Source: Hyphomicrobiales bacterium | Lineage (GTDB): Bacteria > Pseudomonadota > Alphaproteobacteria > Rhizobiales > Rhizobiaceae | DNA length: 64,000 nt | NCBI GenBank assembly: GCA_026400435.1 | Contig: JAPLOZ010000002.1 | Span: forward strand, 1-64,000 | Direction: 5' to 3' | Shown: positions 11,691-20,439 of the stretch, piece by piece | How positions within the stretch are numbered: the stretch's first letter is position 1 | How the letters are laid out: every line of letters begins with the position of its first letter | Program-made: the position numbers and the translations under genes | Notes under the pieces: model-generated | Seen by the model: only the letters and a program-made list of their open reading frames with translations | What the model was told of the DNA's origin: nothing | The model's database searches: none

Positions 11691-12740
11691 ATGCAGCCCG
11701 GCGCTTCGCCGGACGTGATAGTGCCGGAGCAGATTGAAGTGTTGCACTCGCCATCCTTGCAACGTCTCGACGAGGAGACAGGACCGGGGACTGACCTAAC
11801 GGTTCTGGTGCCGGTGCGCAACGAGGAGGAAAGCGTCGCTCCCCTCGTCGAACAGATCTGCGACGCCCTGAAGGACTACGGAAAGCCGTGGGAACTCATC
11901 CTCGTCGATGACGGCTCGACCGATGCGACGGTGGCCAATGCGCGGCGCGAATTGTCGCGCAAAGGCCTCAATCTCAGGATCATCGAACTGCAGCGCAACT
12001 TCGGCCAAGCGGCCGCACTTCAGGCAGGTATCGACGCGGCGCGCGGCCGGTTGCTCGCAACACTGGACGGCGACCTGCAAAACGATCCACGCGACATCCC
12101 GACGATGATCGCGGCACTGGAGGAGAACCAACTCGATCTCCTGTGCGGCTGGCGCAAGGAGCGGCAGGACGGCCTGATGCTGCGGCTCATTCCCTCCTGG
12201 GCCGCCAACGCGCTGATCCGCAAGGTCACCGGCGTCAGGGTGCACGACTACGGGTGCGGGCTGAAAGTCTATCGCACGGCTATTCTGAGACAGGTCAGGA
12301 TCATGGGCGGCATGCACCGCTTCACCCCTGCGCTGGTCGCCAGCGTCGCACCCACATCGCGCATCGACGAGATGGTCGTCAGCCACCACGCGCGGCGTTT
12401 CGGGCAATCCAAATACGGCATTTCACGGACCTTCCGCGTGATGCTCGACCTCCTGTCGGTGGTGTTCTTCATGAGCTTCCGCTATCGGCCCGGCCATTTC
12501 TTTGGCGTCATCGGGTTGACCTTCGGCGCTGTGAGCGCCGCCCTGTTCGCCTACCTTTTCGTCGTCAAGTTCGCGCTCGGCGAAGACATCGGCAGCCGTC
12601 CCATGCTGACCGTGGCCGTCATGTTGTTCGTCGCATCCGTGCAGATGATCAGCACCGGCATCATCGCGGAAATCCTCGCGCGACCAGGCGGCGAGAGCAG
12701 GGGCTACTTCGTCAGGAACGTCTTCGAGCGGGATCAATGA
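11691..12740 (+). CDS. Glycosyltransferase family 2, polyprenyl-phosphate sugar transferase type
   Basis: The protein has 349 residues. The GT-A domain occupies about residues 38-250, with LTVLVPVRNEEESVAPLVE, the nucleotide-binding VDDGSTDAT and the metal-binding DGDLQND. Two C-terminal transmembrane helices (about 260-285 and 300-330) match ArnC/GtrB/DPM1-type enzymes that load a sugar onto undecaprenyl or dodecaprenyl phosphate. No good Shine-Dalgarno precedes the ATG at 11691, so the true start may be a few codons further in. It is followed one base later by an ArnT-like GT39. The pair resembles the rhizobial RgtE plus RgtA-D logic for galacturonic-acid transfer, but the sugar is not determinable here. 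Confidence 0.9.
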   Translation: MQPGASPDVIVPEQIEVLHSPSLQRLDEETGPGTDLTVLVPVRNEEESVAPLVEQICDALKDYGKPWELILVDDGSTDATVANARRELSRKGLNLRIIELQRNFGQAAALQAGIDAARGRLLATLDGDLQNDPRDIPTMIAALEENQLDLLCGWRKERQDGLMLRLIPSWAANALIRKVTGVRVHDYGCGLKVYRTAILRQVRIMGGMHRFTPALVASVAPTSRIDEMVVSHHARRFGQSKYGISRTFRVMLDLLSVVFFMSFRYRPGHFFGVIGLTFGAVSAALFAYLFVVKFALGEDIGSRPMLTVAVMLFVASVQMISTGIIAEILARPGGESRGYFVRNVFERDQ

Positions 12741-12741
12741 C

Positions 12742-14250
12742 GTGATCGATCGTTTGGCCGGGCGTGACGGGGCGGTCTATCTGCTCCTTGCAGCGTATTT
12801 CATGATCAACGTCGTGCTGCGCCTTGCGTCACCCGCCTCGCTGGAGCTTGATGAGGGGCAACAGCTCTTCTTCGCGCAGTGGCTCGCTCCGGGATACGAT
12901 TCGCAGCCGCCCTTCTACAACTGGCTCCAGTATGGCGTCGTCCAGTTGCTGGGCAGCAGCGTGCTGGCGATCTCCGCGCTCAAAAATCTCATGCTCTTCC
13001 TGAGCTATCTGATGTTCGGGCTGACCGCGCATCTCGTCATTCGCGACAGGACGCTCGCCGTGATCGCCACGCTTGCGCTGATCACGATCCCCCAGGTTGG
13101 CTACGAGGCGCAGCGCGACCTGACGCATACGGTGGCTGTGCTGTTCAGCGCCTGCATGTTCGCTCTCTTCTTCTTTCGCGCGCTGCAGCAACCGACTGTT
13201 ACGAACTATGCACTCGTTGGCGTGGCGATCGGCTTCGGTATCCTATCCAAGTACAATTTCGCGCTTCTACCAACAGCCGCCGCGCTGGCTTTGCTGACGG
13301 ATCGCAGCCTGCGCGCCCGGCTAGTCGATCCGCGCGTTCTCGTAACGGTTGCAATTGCAACGCTCATCGTCCTGCCACACGCGGTCTGGTTCTTCGGCCA
13401 CGTGGACGAAGCGACGGACCGGACTGTACTGAAACTCACCGCCGATGCCGGCACCGGGCGCTTCGACCAGATTTCCGCCGGCTTCTTTTCCCTGACAGGC
13501 GCCCTGGCGGCGTTCGCCGGGCCAACGCTCCTCGTCTTCGCGATCGCCTACCGCGGCGCGCTGACGCGCGCATGGGCGTCGCAAACCGACTGGACCCGGC
13601 TCATCGGCCGCATGTTCCTCGCGGCGTTGGTCCTGCTGCTTCTCATCGTGCTGGCCGGCGCCAGCAACATCAAGGACCGCTGGCTGGTGCCGCTGTTCTT
13701 CCTGCTGCCCATCTATCTGTGCGCCAAGATCGAAGCCGCCGGCGAAACCTCTCCCGCCGCCGGCCGGCGGTTCGCCGGTGTCGTGCTGGCCGTGATGGCA
13801 ATAGTGCCGCTCGTGCTTTTCACGCGTCCGCAGATCCTTGGCGCGACAGGGCAGTACGGCAAGCAGAACGTGCCCTATGGCCCCGCAACCGCCGAGATCC
13901 TCGCCTCCGGCAGCAACCGACCGTCGATAATTCTGGCGATCGACCATCAGCTTGCAGGCAATCTGCGCCTGCACGGTCCCGGCATTCCGGTGACCGTTGC
14001 CGGATACGAGGCGTTCGAGCAGCCGTTCGTTTTTGACGCCGGGCATCCAATCCTGGCGGTCTGGCGCAGGAGGGACGGCGCACCTTCGATCAATCCGAGC
14101 GAGGGCATGTGGACATGGCTGAATGACAGGGGAGGGCTGGCGGACCGGGCGCTGGATGTCCGCGACGCTGCGCTGCCCTACCACTACGGCCGCGACGGCG
14201 ACCTCTACCATTTCAGCTATGCGTGGATCTATCCGGCCGCGGCGCCGTGA
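12742..14250 (+). CDS. ArnT-like glycosyltransferase family 39 integral membrane protein
   Basis: The 502-residue protein has a GTG start one base after the GT2 stop. The first periplasmic loop has the family's acidic pair in LELDEGQQLFFAQWL (about residues 33-47), followed by SQPPFYNWLQY, both typical of ArnT/PMT-fold transferases that use polyprenyl-phosphate sugars. About ten to twelve hydrophobic segments fill residues 5-375, and a soluble C-terminal domain of about 130 residues follows. By family it transfers the sugar made by the neighbouring GT2 onto lipid A, core or another surface acceptor on the periplasmic face. Confidence 0.9.
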   Translation: MIDRLAGRDGAVYLLLAAYFMINVVLRLASPASLELDEGQQLFFAQWLAPGYDSQPPFYNWLQYGVVQLLGSSVLAISALKNLMLFLSYLMFGLTAHLVIRDRTLAVIATLALITIPQVGYEAQRDLTHTVAVLFSACMFALFFFRALQQPTVTNYALVGVAIGFGILSKYNFALLPTAAALALLTDRSLRARLVDPRVLVTVAIATLIVLPHAVWFFGHVDEATDRTVLKLTADAGTGRFDQISAGFFSLTGALAAFAGPTLLVFAIAYRGALTRAWASQTDWTRLIGRMFLAALVLLLLIVLAGASNIKDRWLVPLFFLLPIYLCAKIEAAGETSPAAGRRFAGVVLAVMAIVPLVLFTRPQILGATGQYGKQNVPYGPATAEILASGSNRPSIILAIDHQLAGNLRLHGPGIPVTVAGYEAFEQPFVFDAGHPILAVWRRRDGAPSINPSEGMWTWLNDRGGLADRALDVRDAALPYHYGRDGDLYHFSYAWIYPAAAP

Positions 14251-14271
14251 CTGTCGGGCATTGCCTGATTT

Positions 14272-14292
14272 CCCTGACCTGCCCGGTCAGGG
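14272..14292. terminator. Short GC hairpin between convergent genes (weak)
   Basis: CCCTGAC and GTCAGGG form a perfect 7-bp stem with a seven-base loop between the GT39 stop (14250) and the converging methyltransferase stop (14287), partly overlapping the latter. There is no T-tract on either side, so a terminator role is only a possibility. Confidence 0.3.
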
Positions 14293-14916
14293 CATCCGGA
14301 AAAGCACCGGCAACGCTCCGGACAGCTGGGCCTCGTCGATGATCTCAAATACCGGCATGGCGACCAGAAAGACCAGACCGTCGAGCAGCGTGACCAGCAG
14401 GAAGCCGGGTTTGAAGCTTCCGGTGTCGCCCTCCCTGTAGAGCGACAGCTTGGGAAAGAAGCGCGGCACGCGCGCCATGTAGGCGCTATAGTCGGCGCCG
14501 AGATTGGCAAGAAGATATTTCTCCTCGCGCAGTATCACGACGTGAAAGGCAGCCGCGCAGGCCACCCCGAAGCCGACCATGGCGGTGATCGAGCCCATCT
14601 GCGCGCCGACGCCCATCGCGGCGATCGACGAAAACACGTAGAGCGGATTGCGGGAGATCGAATAGGGGCCGTCGGCGACCACGGATTGTGACTTGCGACC
14701 GCCGATATAGAGGGTGCACCAGAGCCGCCCAGCTATTCCGATCACGATAAGCACAATGCCTATCATCTCGATCGCTTCGTGCAGAGGGGTCTCGGGCGGA
14801 AACAGCGACTGACCGAACAGAAGGATCGCGAACACCAGCGCAAGCAGCGCCGCAAGGGTGAACCTGCGCAGGCGCTGGTACGACTGCAGTTGAATGAGCG
14901 AGTTGTTGTTGGCCAT
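14287..14916 (-). CDS. Isoprenylcysteine carboxyl methyltransferase-like (ICMT/PEMT superfamily) membrane protein
   Basis: The protein has 209 residues and about five hydrophobic segments. The signature VADGPYSISRNPLYV (about residues 80-94) followed by ILREEKYLLANLGADYSAYMARVPRF (about 128-153, quoted in part) is the SAM-binding Gx3RHPxY plus ...EE..L...G..Y..Y....RF pattern of this superfamily. Bacterial members methylate diverse small or lipid substrates; the substrate here is unknown. The gene lies just downstream of infC on the minus strand, 21 bases after its stop. Confidence 0.82.
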   Translation of the reverse strand: MANNNSLIQLQSYQRLRRFTLAALLALVFAILLFGQSLFPPETPLHEAIEMIGIVLIVIGIAGRLWCTLYIGGRKSQSVVADGPYSISRNPLYVFSSIAAMGVGAQMGSITAMVGFGVACAAAFHVVILREEKYLLANLGADYSAYMARVPRFFPKLSLYREGDTGSFKPGFLLVTLLDGLVFLVAMPVFEIIDEAQLSGALPVLFRMP

Positions 14917-14937
14917 CTTGGGTTTGCGGGCGCGGCG

Positions 14938-15474
14938 TCAGCGCGGCGCCAGCACCATCATCATCTGCCGGCCTTCGAGCTTCGGCTCGGCTTCGACCTT
15001 GGCGATCGTCGCGGTTTCCTCGCGCACCTTGTTCAGAAGCTGCATGCCGAGTTCCATATGCGCCATCTCACGGCCGCGGAAGCGTAGCGTCAGCTTGACC
15101 TTGTCGCCTTCCTCGAAGAAGCGCCGAACGGCCTTCATCTTGGTGTCGTAGTCGTGGCTGTCGATGTTCGGGCGCATCTTGATCTCCTTGATCTCGATGA
15201 CCTTCTGGTTCTTGCGCGCCTCTGCCGCCTTTTTCTGGTTGGCGTATTTCAGCTTGCCAAGGTCGAGTATCTTGGCGACGGGCGGATTTGCATTCGGTGA
15301 AATTTCCACGAGATCCAGGCCGGCCTCTTCGGCGAGCAGCAATGCCTCGTTTATGGAAACCTCGCCGAGGTTTCCACCATCTACGCCGATGAGCTGAACG
15401 CGGGGGACACGGATATCAGTGTTTGAGCGCGGGCCATCCTTGGTGGGGGCCGCTGCCTTGAAAGGTCTGCGAAT
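14938..15474 (-). CDS. infC: Translation initiation factor IF-3, with an ATT start codon
   Basis: The protein has 178 residues. The only ATG/GTG/TTG-based reading begins at a TTG at 15342 and would remove the first 44 residues. Reading upstream in frame gives an N-terminal domain ([19 protein letters not shown], then [17 protein letters not shown]) that matches IF-3 up to an ATT at 15472-15474. GAGGAG (15484-15489) lies nine bases before this ATT. An AUU start is the classic IF-3 feature that allows IF-3 to repress its own translation. The C-terminal domain ([21 protein letters not shown], quoted in part) is intact. infC is separated from rpmI-rplT here. Confidence 0.95.
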   Translation of the reverse strand: MRRPFKAAAPTKDGPRSNTDIRVPRVQLIGVDGGNLGEVSINEALLLAEEAGLDLVEISPNANPPVAKILDLGKLKYANQKKAAEARKNQKVIEIKEIKMRPNIDSHDYDTKMKAVRRFFEEGDKVKLTLRFRGREMAHMELGMQLLNKVREETATIAKVEAEPKLEGRQMMMVLAPR

Positions 15475-15483
15475 GGTAGTCGT

Positions 15484-15489
15484 CTCCTC
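15484..15489 (-). promoter_or_regulatory. Ribosome binding site that fixes the ATT start of infC
   Basis: GAGGAG on the minus strand, with nine bases between it and ATT at 15472-15474. No ATG, GTG or TTG in the correct frame lies at a suitable distance. Confidence 0.8.
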
Positions 15490-15680
15490 AAGCTGTTGAC
15501 ATCAGGGGTTCTGCCGGCTCCGCCTATGTCGTGGCGTCGCAGGGTGAGTCAATAGCACGCAGGGAAGAATAAATCACCTGCATAGCTTGGGATTGCGGCG
15601 TTCGCCCCGATTGGGGCCTCGGTACTTCCGGGATAGGCCGGCCTGTGCCAAAAGCCCCTTGCTTTGAACTGGAGCAAGCG

Positions 15681-16478
15681 ATGGCCGGACCCGAACTGAG
15701 CAATCCCGCATTTTTCGACCATCAGGGCGCCGCAATCGCCTACCGCCGCCTCGACGGCCGCACGCCTGGCCTTGTCTGGCTCGGCGGCTACCGCTCGGAC
15801 ATGCTGGGCACCAAGGCGCAGACGCTTTCGGCATGGGCCGCCGCGAACGGACGCGCCTTCCTGCGCTTCGATTATTCGGGACATGGCGAGTCCGGCGGGG
15901 TCTTTGCGGAGGGCACGATCTCGAAATGGCTCAGCGAAAGCCTGGCCGCCTTTCGCGCGTTGACGTCCGGCCCGCAGGTGCTGGTCGGCTCGTCGATGGG
16001 CGCCTGGATCGCATTGCGGCTGGTCCAGGAACTGCGCAAGGCGGCGGGCGAGGGGAGCCGCATCGCCGGCCTCGTCCTGCTCGCCCCGGCGCCCGACTTC
16101 ACCGCCGAGCTCATCGAACCGGCGCTGACGAAGAAGCAGCGGCGCGACCTCACCGAAAAGGGATATTTCGAGGAAAAATCCGACTATTCGCCCGAGCCCA
16201 ACATCTACACCCGCGCGCTGATCGACGACGGACGGCTGAACCGCGTCATGACCGGGCCGATCGATACGCATTGCCCCGTCCACATCCTGCAGGGCCTGGC
16301 CGATCCGGATGTCCCGCACGAACATGCGCTCAAGCTCGTCAGCCTGCTGCCGGCCGACGACATGACGCTTTCGCTCATTCCCGGCGGCGACCACCGCCTG
16401 TCGCGCCCGAAAGACCTGGACCTGCTGGTGCGCGCCGTCGAGGGCGTGATCGCGCAGGCCGGGAACGCGGCATCCTGA
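15681..16478 (+). CDS. Alpha/beta hydrolase
   Basis: The 265-residue protein starts at an ATG at 15681 with GGAG six bases upstream; a GTG at 15645 would add 12 residues. The nucleophile elbow is GSSMG (Ser105), the acid is in LQGLADPDVP and the histidine in PGGDHRLS near the C-terminus, so the Ser-Asp-His triad looks complete. An FDYSGHGES segment precedes the elbow. It resembles the ABHD10-like group of thioesterase/esterases found in mitochondria and alphaproteobacteria; the substrate is unknown. The gene is divergent from infC. Confidence 0.87.
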   Translation: MAGPELSNPAFFDHQGAAIAYRRLDGRTPGLVWLGGYRSDMLGTKAQTLSAWAAANGRAFLRFDYSGHGESGGVFAEGTISKWLSESLAAFRALTSGPQVLVGSSMGAWIALRLVQELRKAAGEGSRIAGLVLLAPAPDFTAELIEPALTKKQRRDLTEKGYFEEKSDYSPEPNIYTRALIDDGRLNRVMTGPIDTHCPVHILQGLADPDVPHEHALKLVSLLPADDMTLSLIPGGDHRLSRPKDLDLLVRAVEGVIAQAGNAAS

Positions 16479-16559
16479 ACGCCTGGGCGGCACGCCCGCT
16501 TGCCTGGCGCATGATCCTGTCGCAAGAAGCTGCCTGTCTTTCAGCGGCCTGGCATCCAC

Positions 16560-17705
16560 ATGCGCATCTCCATCCCGGTTTCGGCGTTCGTCGCCGCCAT
16601 CGTCGGCTTCGGCGGAACCCTCGCTATCGTCATAGCTGCTTCCGACGCTGTCGGCGCAACGCAGCCGCAGACTGCAAGCGCCGTGACCGCGCTCTGCCTC
16701 GCCATGGCGGTCGAGAGCATCTTTCTTTCCTGGCGCACGAAAATGCCTGTCATCAGCGCATGGTCGACGCCGGGCGCGGCACTTGTCGCCGCGTCCACCG
16801 GCTACAGCATTGGCGACGCCGTCGGCGCCTTCATCATCACAGCCATCCTGCTGGTCGCCACCGGCTTGTTCGGGCCGCTGACACGGCTGATCGCAAGGAT
16901 TCCCGCCTCCGTGGCCTCGGCCATGCTCGCCGGCATCGTCGTCACCTTCGCCACCAATGCGGTCAGGACTATTCCTGCCGACCCCTTCCTGATCCTGCCG
17001 CTGATCGCCGCCTTCTTCGTGATTCGTCTGTTCAATCCGGCGCTGTCGGTGCTTGCGGTTCTGGTCGGCGGTGGGGCGGCGGCCTTCCTGACAGGCCGGA
17101 TCGGTGGCCTGCCGACGCCTGAGCTTTCAACGCTGACGCTTATCGAACCCCACTTCTCGTTGTCTGCGTCGATCGGCCTCGCGCTACCGTTGTATCTGGT
17201 AACCATGGCGTCGCAGAACCTGTCGGGTCTCGCCGTTTTGCGGGCCGCGGCATACAATCCAGCACCTGGACCGCTGATCGCCTTTACGGGACTGATCTCG
17301 CTCCTCACAGCGCCTTTCGGCGCGTTGACCAGCAACCTGGCAGCGATCTCGGCGGCGATATGCACCGGACCCGACGCGCATCCCGACCCGGCGGAGCGGT
17401 GGAAGACCGGGCCGTTCTACGCGCTGTTCTATCTGCTCTTTGCAACATTTGGCGCATCGCTGGTGGCGATCTTCGCCATCCTCCCGCAGAGCCTGATCGT
17501 GCTTGTCGCGGGCCTCGCGTTGCTGGCGCCGCTCGCCAACGCGCTCGCCATCGCCATGAAGGACGAGGCCGACCGCATGGCAGCCACCGCAACATTCGCC
17601 GTCACCGCCTCGGGTGTCGCGCTCCTTGGTGTCGGGTCGGCGTTCTGGGGCCTCGTTGCCGGGCTGCTGGTCCTTGCGCTGGAAACGTTCAAAAAACGCA
17701 ACTGA
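16560..17705 (+). CDS. BenE-type benzoate/H+ symporter family protein
   Basis: The protein has 381 residues and is almost entirely hydrophobic, with about ten to twelve predicted helices. Family features include the N-terminal VGFGGTLAIVIAAS, the WSTPGAALVAAS re-entrant motif (about 68-79), and the PFGALTSNLAAISAAICTG segment (about 245-263), all characteristic of BenE/NCS2-like transporters. No benzoate-degradation genes lie nearby, so the actual substrate may differ. It stands 81 bases after the hydrolase gene in the same direction. Confidence 0.88.
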   Translation: MRISIPVSAFVAAIVGFGGTLAIVIAASDAVGATQPQTASAVTALCLAMAVESIFLSWRTKMPVISAWSTPGAALVAASTGYSIGDAVGAFIITAILLVATGLFGPLTRLIARIPASVASAMLAGIVVTFATNAVRTIPADPFLILPLIAAFFVIRLFNPALSVLAVLVGGGAAAFLTGRIGGLPTPELSTLTLIEPHFSLSASIGLALPLYLVTMASQNLSGLAVLRAAAYNPAPGPLIAFTGLISLLTAPFGALTSNLAAISAAICTGPDAHPDPAERWKTGPFYALFYLLFATFGASLVAIFAILPQSLIVLVAGLALLAPLANALAIAMKDEADRMAATATFAVTASGVALLGVGSAFWGLVAGLLVLALETFKKRN

Positions 17706-17819
17706 TTTCAATCGCTTGTCCGGTTTAACCCGGCATGTTCTTGAATCGCCCGATTCATATTCCCATTTCGATTCCAGCAGTCGGAGTTGACTGCCTCCAA
17801 CTGAAGGAACGGGAGTTAG

Positions 17820-18293
17820 ATGAACACGACTGCACTGATCCGGCCGGCATGGACGCCGGCGACCATCGCACTGATGGTGATCGGCTTCATGGTGTTCTGG
17901 CCGCTCGGCCTCGCCATGCTTGCCTACATCATCTGGGGCGACCGGCTTGAAGGTTTCAAGCGCGACGTCAACCGCGCGACGGACGGCGTCTTCGCGGGCT
18001 GCCGCAGGGGCGCCGACAGGGCGCAGCGCTGGGGCCACGGCCGCGGCGCCGCCCGCATGGGCGCCCGCACCGGCAACGTCGCTTTCGACGACTGGCGCGA
18101 CAAGGAACTCGAGCGCCTCGCCGAGGAACGCAAGCGCCTCGACGACATGCTGAGCGAGTTCGACGAGTACGCCCGCGAACTGCGCCGCGCCAAGGACCAG
18201 GACGAGTTCGACCGCTTCATGGCGAATCGCAACCGTTCCACGGCTCCGGCGAAGAAGGACGACGCAAACAAGGATAACCTGCTCGACGATTGA
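17820..18293 (+). CDS. DUF2852 family membrane protein
   Basis: The 157-residue protein has one hydrophobic hairpin at about residues 14-40 (IALMVIGFMVFWPLGLAMLAYIIWG, quoted in part), followed by a charged C-terminal domain with a strong heptad-like stretch (DKELERLAEERKRLDDMLSE) that should form a coiled coil. FDEYARELRRAKDQDEFDRF follows. This is the layout of DUF2852, a conserved alphaproteobacterial family of unknown function. A strong terminator follows the gene. Confidence 0.85.
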   Translation: MNTTALIRPAWTPATIALMVIGFMVFWPLGLAMLAYIIWGDRLEGFKRDVNRATDGVFAGCRRGADRAQRWGHGRGAARMGARTGNVAFDDWRDKELERLAEERKRLDDMLSEFDEYARELRRAKDQDEFDRFMANRNRSTAPAKKDDANKDNLLDD

Positions 18294-18334
18294 GCAGTTC
18301 CGGCGGTTCTCCGCCGCAATCCAAGGCAAGAAGA

Positions 18335-18368
18335 ACGGCGCCGCGACCATCCGGCGCCGTTTTTTTTT
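18335..18368 (+). terminator. Rho-independent terminator after the DUF2852 gene
   Basis: ACGGCGCCG and CGGCGCCGT form a perfect 9-bp stem with an eight-base loop, followed by eight T residues. It lies 40 bases downstream of the stop at 18293. Confidence 0.93.
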
Positions 18369-18422
18369 CGAGGCCCCCGCTTCCACCTATCCAACTGAAA
18401 AGAATCGGGTATCGTCGTTTTC

Positions 18423-19196
18423 ATGCCCATCATGCTGCTCAAGAGAGTGTCGAAGCCCGTCCGGAAGACCAGCCGCTGGCTGGTCAAGGAATGCATGCAC
18501 GAGGTGGCTGGTCGAACATTGCCGCTGCGGATTGTCGAGGATGACCGCGCCAGGCAGCTGACACTCAGGATCGATGTCGGCGGCCGGGCGTTGCGCGTCA
18601 CCATTCCGCCGGGGCTCGCGACCGGCGAGGTCAACCGGTTTCTCAAGCGCCAGCACGACTGGCTGGAGGAGCGGCTTTCGAAGCTTCCCAAGCGTCCGCT
18701 TGTCCGCCCCGGTATCAGGATACCGTTGCGCGGCGTGCCGCACGTGATCGTGCACGAACCCGAGCGGCGCGGTACCGTTACCGTCGGCAAGAAGGAGGAC
18801 GGCACGCCGGCGCTGTTCGTGCATGGCGAGCGCGAGCATCTGCCGCGCCGGCTGTCGGATTTCCTGAAGAAGCAGGCCAAGAAGGACATCGAGGCCCTGG
18901 TCCTCAAGCATACGACCGCCATCAGCAAGCGGGCCAAGTCGGTGCGCTTCCGCGATACGTCGAGCCGCTGGGGATCCTGCACCTCGGACGGCAAGCTGTC
19001 CTTCTCGTGGCGCATCATGATGGCGCCAAAGCCGGTCATCAACTACCTTGTCGCCCATGAAGTCGCGCATCTCAAGCAGATGAACCACGGCCCAAAGTTC
19101 TGGAAGCTGTGCGAGGAGCTATGCCCGGACACCGAGCGCTGCAAGGACTGGCTGAAGCGCAACGGCAACGCGCTGCAGGCGATCCAGTTCGAGTAG
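18423..19196 (+). CDS. YgjP-like (DUF45) zinc metallopeptidase, M48 type
   Basis: The 257-residue soluble protein has a C-terminal metallopeptidase core: the zinc motif HEVAH at residues 212-216, with the third ligand at His222 in MNHGPKFW. The conserved RFRDTSSRWGSCTSDGKLSF block (about 176-195) marks the YgjP/DUF45 family. An N-terminal beta-rich region with LRIDVGGRALRVTIPPG precedes it. Physiological substrates of this family are not established. It starts after the terminator of the DUF2852 gene and ends two bases before the converging LysR gene. Confidence 0.9.
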   Translation: MPIMLLKRVSKPVRKTSRWLVKECMHEVAGRTLPLRIVEDDRARQLTLRIDVGGRALRVTIPPGLATGEVNRFLKRQHDWLEERLSKLPKRPLVRPGIRIPLRGVPHVIVHEPERRGTVTVGKKEDGTPALFVHGEREHLPRRLSDFLKKQAKKDIEALVLKHTTAISKRAKSVRFRDTSSRWGSCTSDGKLSFSWRIMMAPKPVINYLVAHEVAHLKQMNHGPKFWKLCEELCPDTERCKDWLKRNGNALQAIQFE

Positions 19197-19197
19197 C

Positions 19198-20088
19198 TTA
19201 GTCGGCTTGCAGCCGTCCCGCCATGAAATCGACGAACGCCCGCACGCGTGGGGCGCGATGTCTGCCGGGCGGCATCAACGCCCAGACCGGGACCGGTTCA
19301 GAGAGGTGCGTGTCGGCCAATAGCTCGACCAGCAGGCCCTCGCGGATCGAGTGTTCGACGAGGAAATCCGCGAGGCGGATGACGCCCTGACCGCCGACGG
19401 CCATCCGCAACAGGATGTTGACGTTGTCAGACGAAAAATTGCCGGAAACGTGAAGCCGGTTGACGCCGTCGCTGTCCATGAAGGGCCAGACGTTCAGGCG
19501 GGCCGGGCTCGACAGCGTGAGACAGTTGTGGCCGAGCAGATCGGCTGGTGTGGTGGGCGTCCCATGCTTCGCCAGATAGGCGGGCGACGCGCAGATGATG
19601 CGCCTGATTCCGCCGATCTTGCGCGCGACAAGCGCCGAATCGGCCAGTTCCCCCGTGCGCAGAACGATGTCGACACTCTCCGCCATCGGATCGATGATGC
19701 GGTCGGAGACCGTAAGATCGACCGATATATCCGGATAGCGCGACAGGAATTCCGGAATCTCGCGATCCGCCATCCTGGAGGCGATGGCCGCCCCCGTGTT
19801 GATGCGCAGATGCCCTTTGGGTGCTTCGCGTGACGCTGTAACCTCGGCTTCGGCGCTCTCGACGAGCGCCAGGATGTCGCGGGCGCGCGCCAAATAGATC
19901 TCGCCCTCAGCGGTGAGCGCAAGCCGGCGCGTCGTGCGGTTGAGCAGGCGTACGCCCAAGCGGTCTTCGAGGCGCGAAACCCGCTTCGACAGCGCGGAAG
20001 GCGCGACCTGCAGATCCTCCGCTGCGCGCGCGAAACTGCCGAGATCGACGATTCTCGCAAAAGCGGACATATCATCGGACGCCGTCAT
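19198..20088 (-). CDS. LysR-family transcriptional regulator
   Basis: The 296-residue protein has an N-terminal winged helix-turn-helix (about residues 6-65: GSFARAAEDLQVAPSALSKR, then LEDRLGVRLLNRTTR) and a C-terminal periplasmic-binding-like effector domain (about 90-290). The effector is unknown. It is divergent from trpF and a small ORF, with about 300 bases between the LysR and TrpF starts, and its stop nearly touches the converging metallopeptidase gene. LysR regulators often act on a divergent neighbour. A role at trpFBA is possible but not shown by any motif. Confidence 0.92.
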   Translation of the reverse strand: MTASDDMSAFARIVDLGSFARAAEDLQVAPSALSKRVSRLEDRLGVRLLNRTTRRLALTAEGEIYLARARDILALVESAEAEVTASREAPKGHLRINTGAAIASRMADREIPEFLSRYPDISVDLTVSDRIIDPMAESVDIVLRTGELADSALVARKIGGIRRIICASPAYLAKHGTPTTPADLLGHNCLTLSSPARLNVWPFMDSDGVNRLHVSGNFSSDNVNILLRMAVGGQGVIRLADFLVEHSIREGLLVELLADTHLSEPVPVWALMPPGRHRAPRVRAFVDFMAGRLQAD

Positions 20089-20187
20089 TCATGATCCCAT
20101 GTCACGAATATTGCTCCCAATTAGCTGATTATCTCGATTACGGGTACTAATATGTTTGAGCTTCCCAAGTTTCTGCTGGAGAGCGAC

Positions 20188-20439
20188 ATGACCCGTGCCG
20201 AATTCGAGAGGGAGATTTTCGGCGACACCTCGCCGCGCACCGAGATCGACTACGCCTATCACCGGCGGCTTGCGGCGCATGAGCGGCGGGTCGCGATTGC
20301 CGCCTTTCCTGGCCAGGCAAGGTCTGCGATCGCCTTCCTGTGGGAGGCAATGTCTCGACTTCGCCCCGGTTTCGTGCCACTTCGCCCGAATGTCCCTCGA
20401 CATCAAGATCTGTGGCATCAAGACCCCGGAAGCGCTTGA
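20188..20439 (+). CDS. Possible small hypothetical ORF overlapping the trpF start
   Basis: An 83-residue frame starts at an ATG with GGAGAG four to five bases upstream; it also opens at 20152. The first 45 residues (MTRAEFEREIFGDTSPRTEI onward) look protein-like and helix-prone. The last 20, which overlap trpF by 50 bases, look like out-of-frame translation. It may be a genuine short protein with a decayed 3' end. It could also be chance coding in the 301-base LysR-trpF gap, which otherwise holds only the divergent promoter area. Confidence 0.35.
   Translation: MTRAEFEREIFGDTSPRTEIDYAYHRRLAAHERRVAIAAFPGQARSAIAFLWEAMSRLRPGFVPLRPNVPRHQDLWHQDPGSA

Noticed and set aside
15342-15342. TTG at 15342 as the infC start
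   Set aside because: It would remove the N-terminal domain of IF-3, and no ribosome binding site precedes it. ATT at 15472-15474 fits both length and spacing.
20106-20155. ATTAG...CTAAT repeat as a LysR operator before trpF
   Set aside because: Only five base pairs match across a long spacer and the T-N11-A pattern is not convincing.
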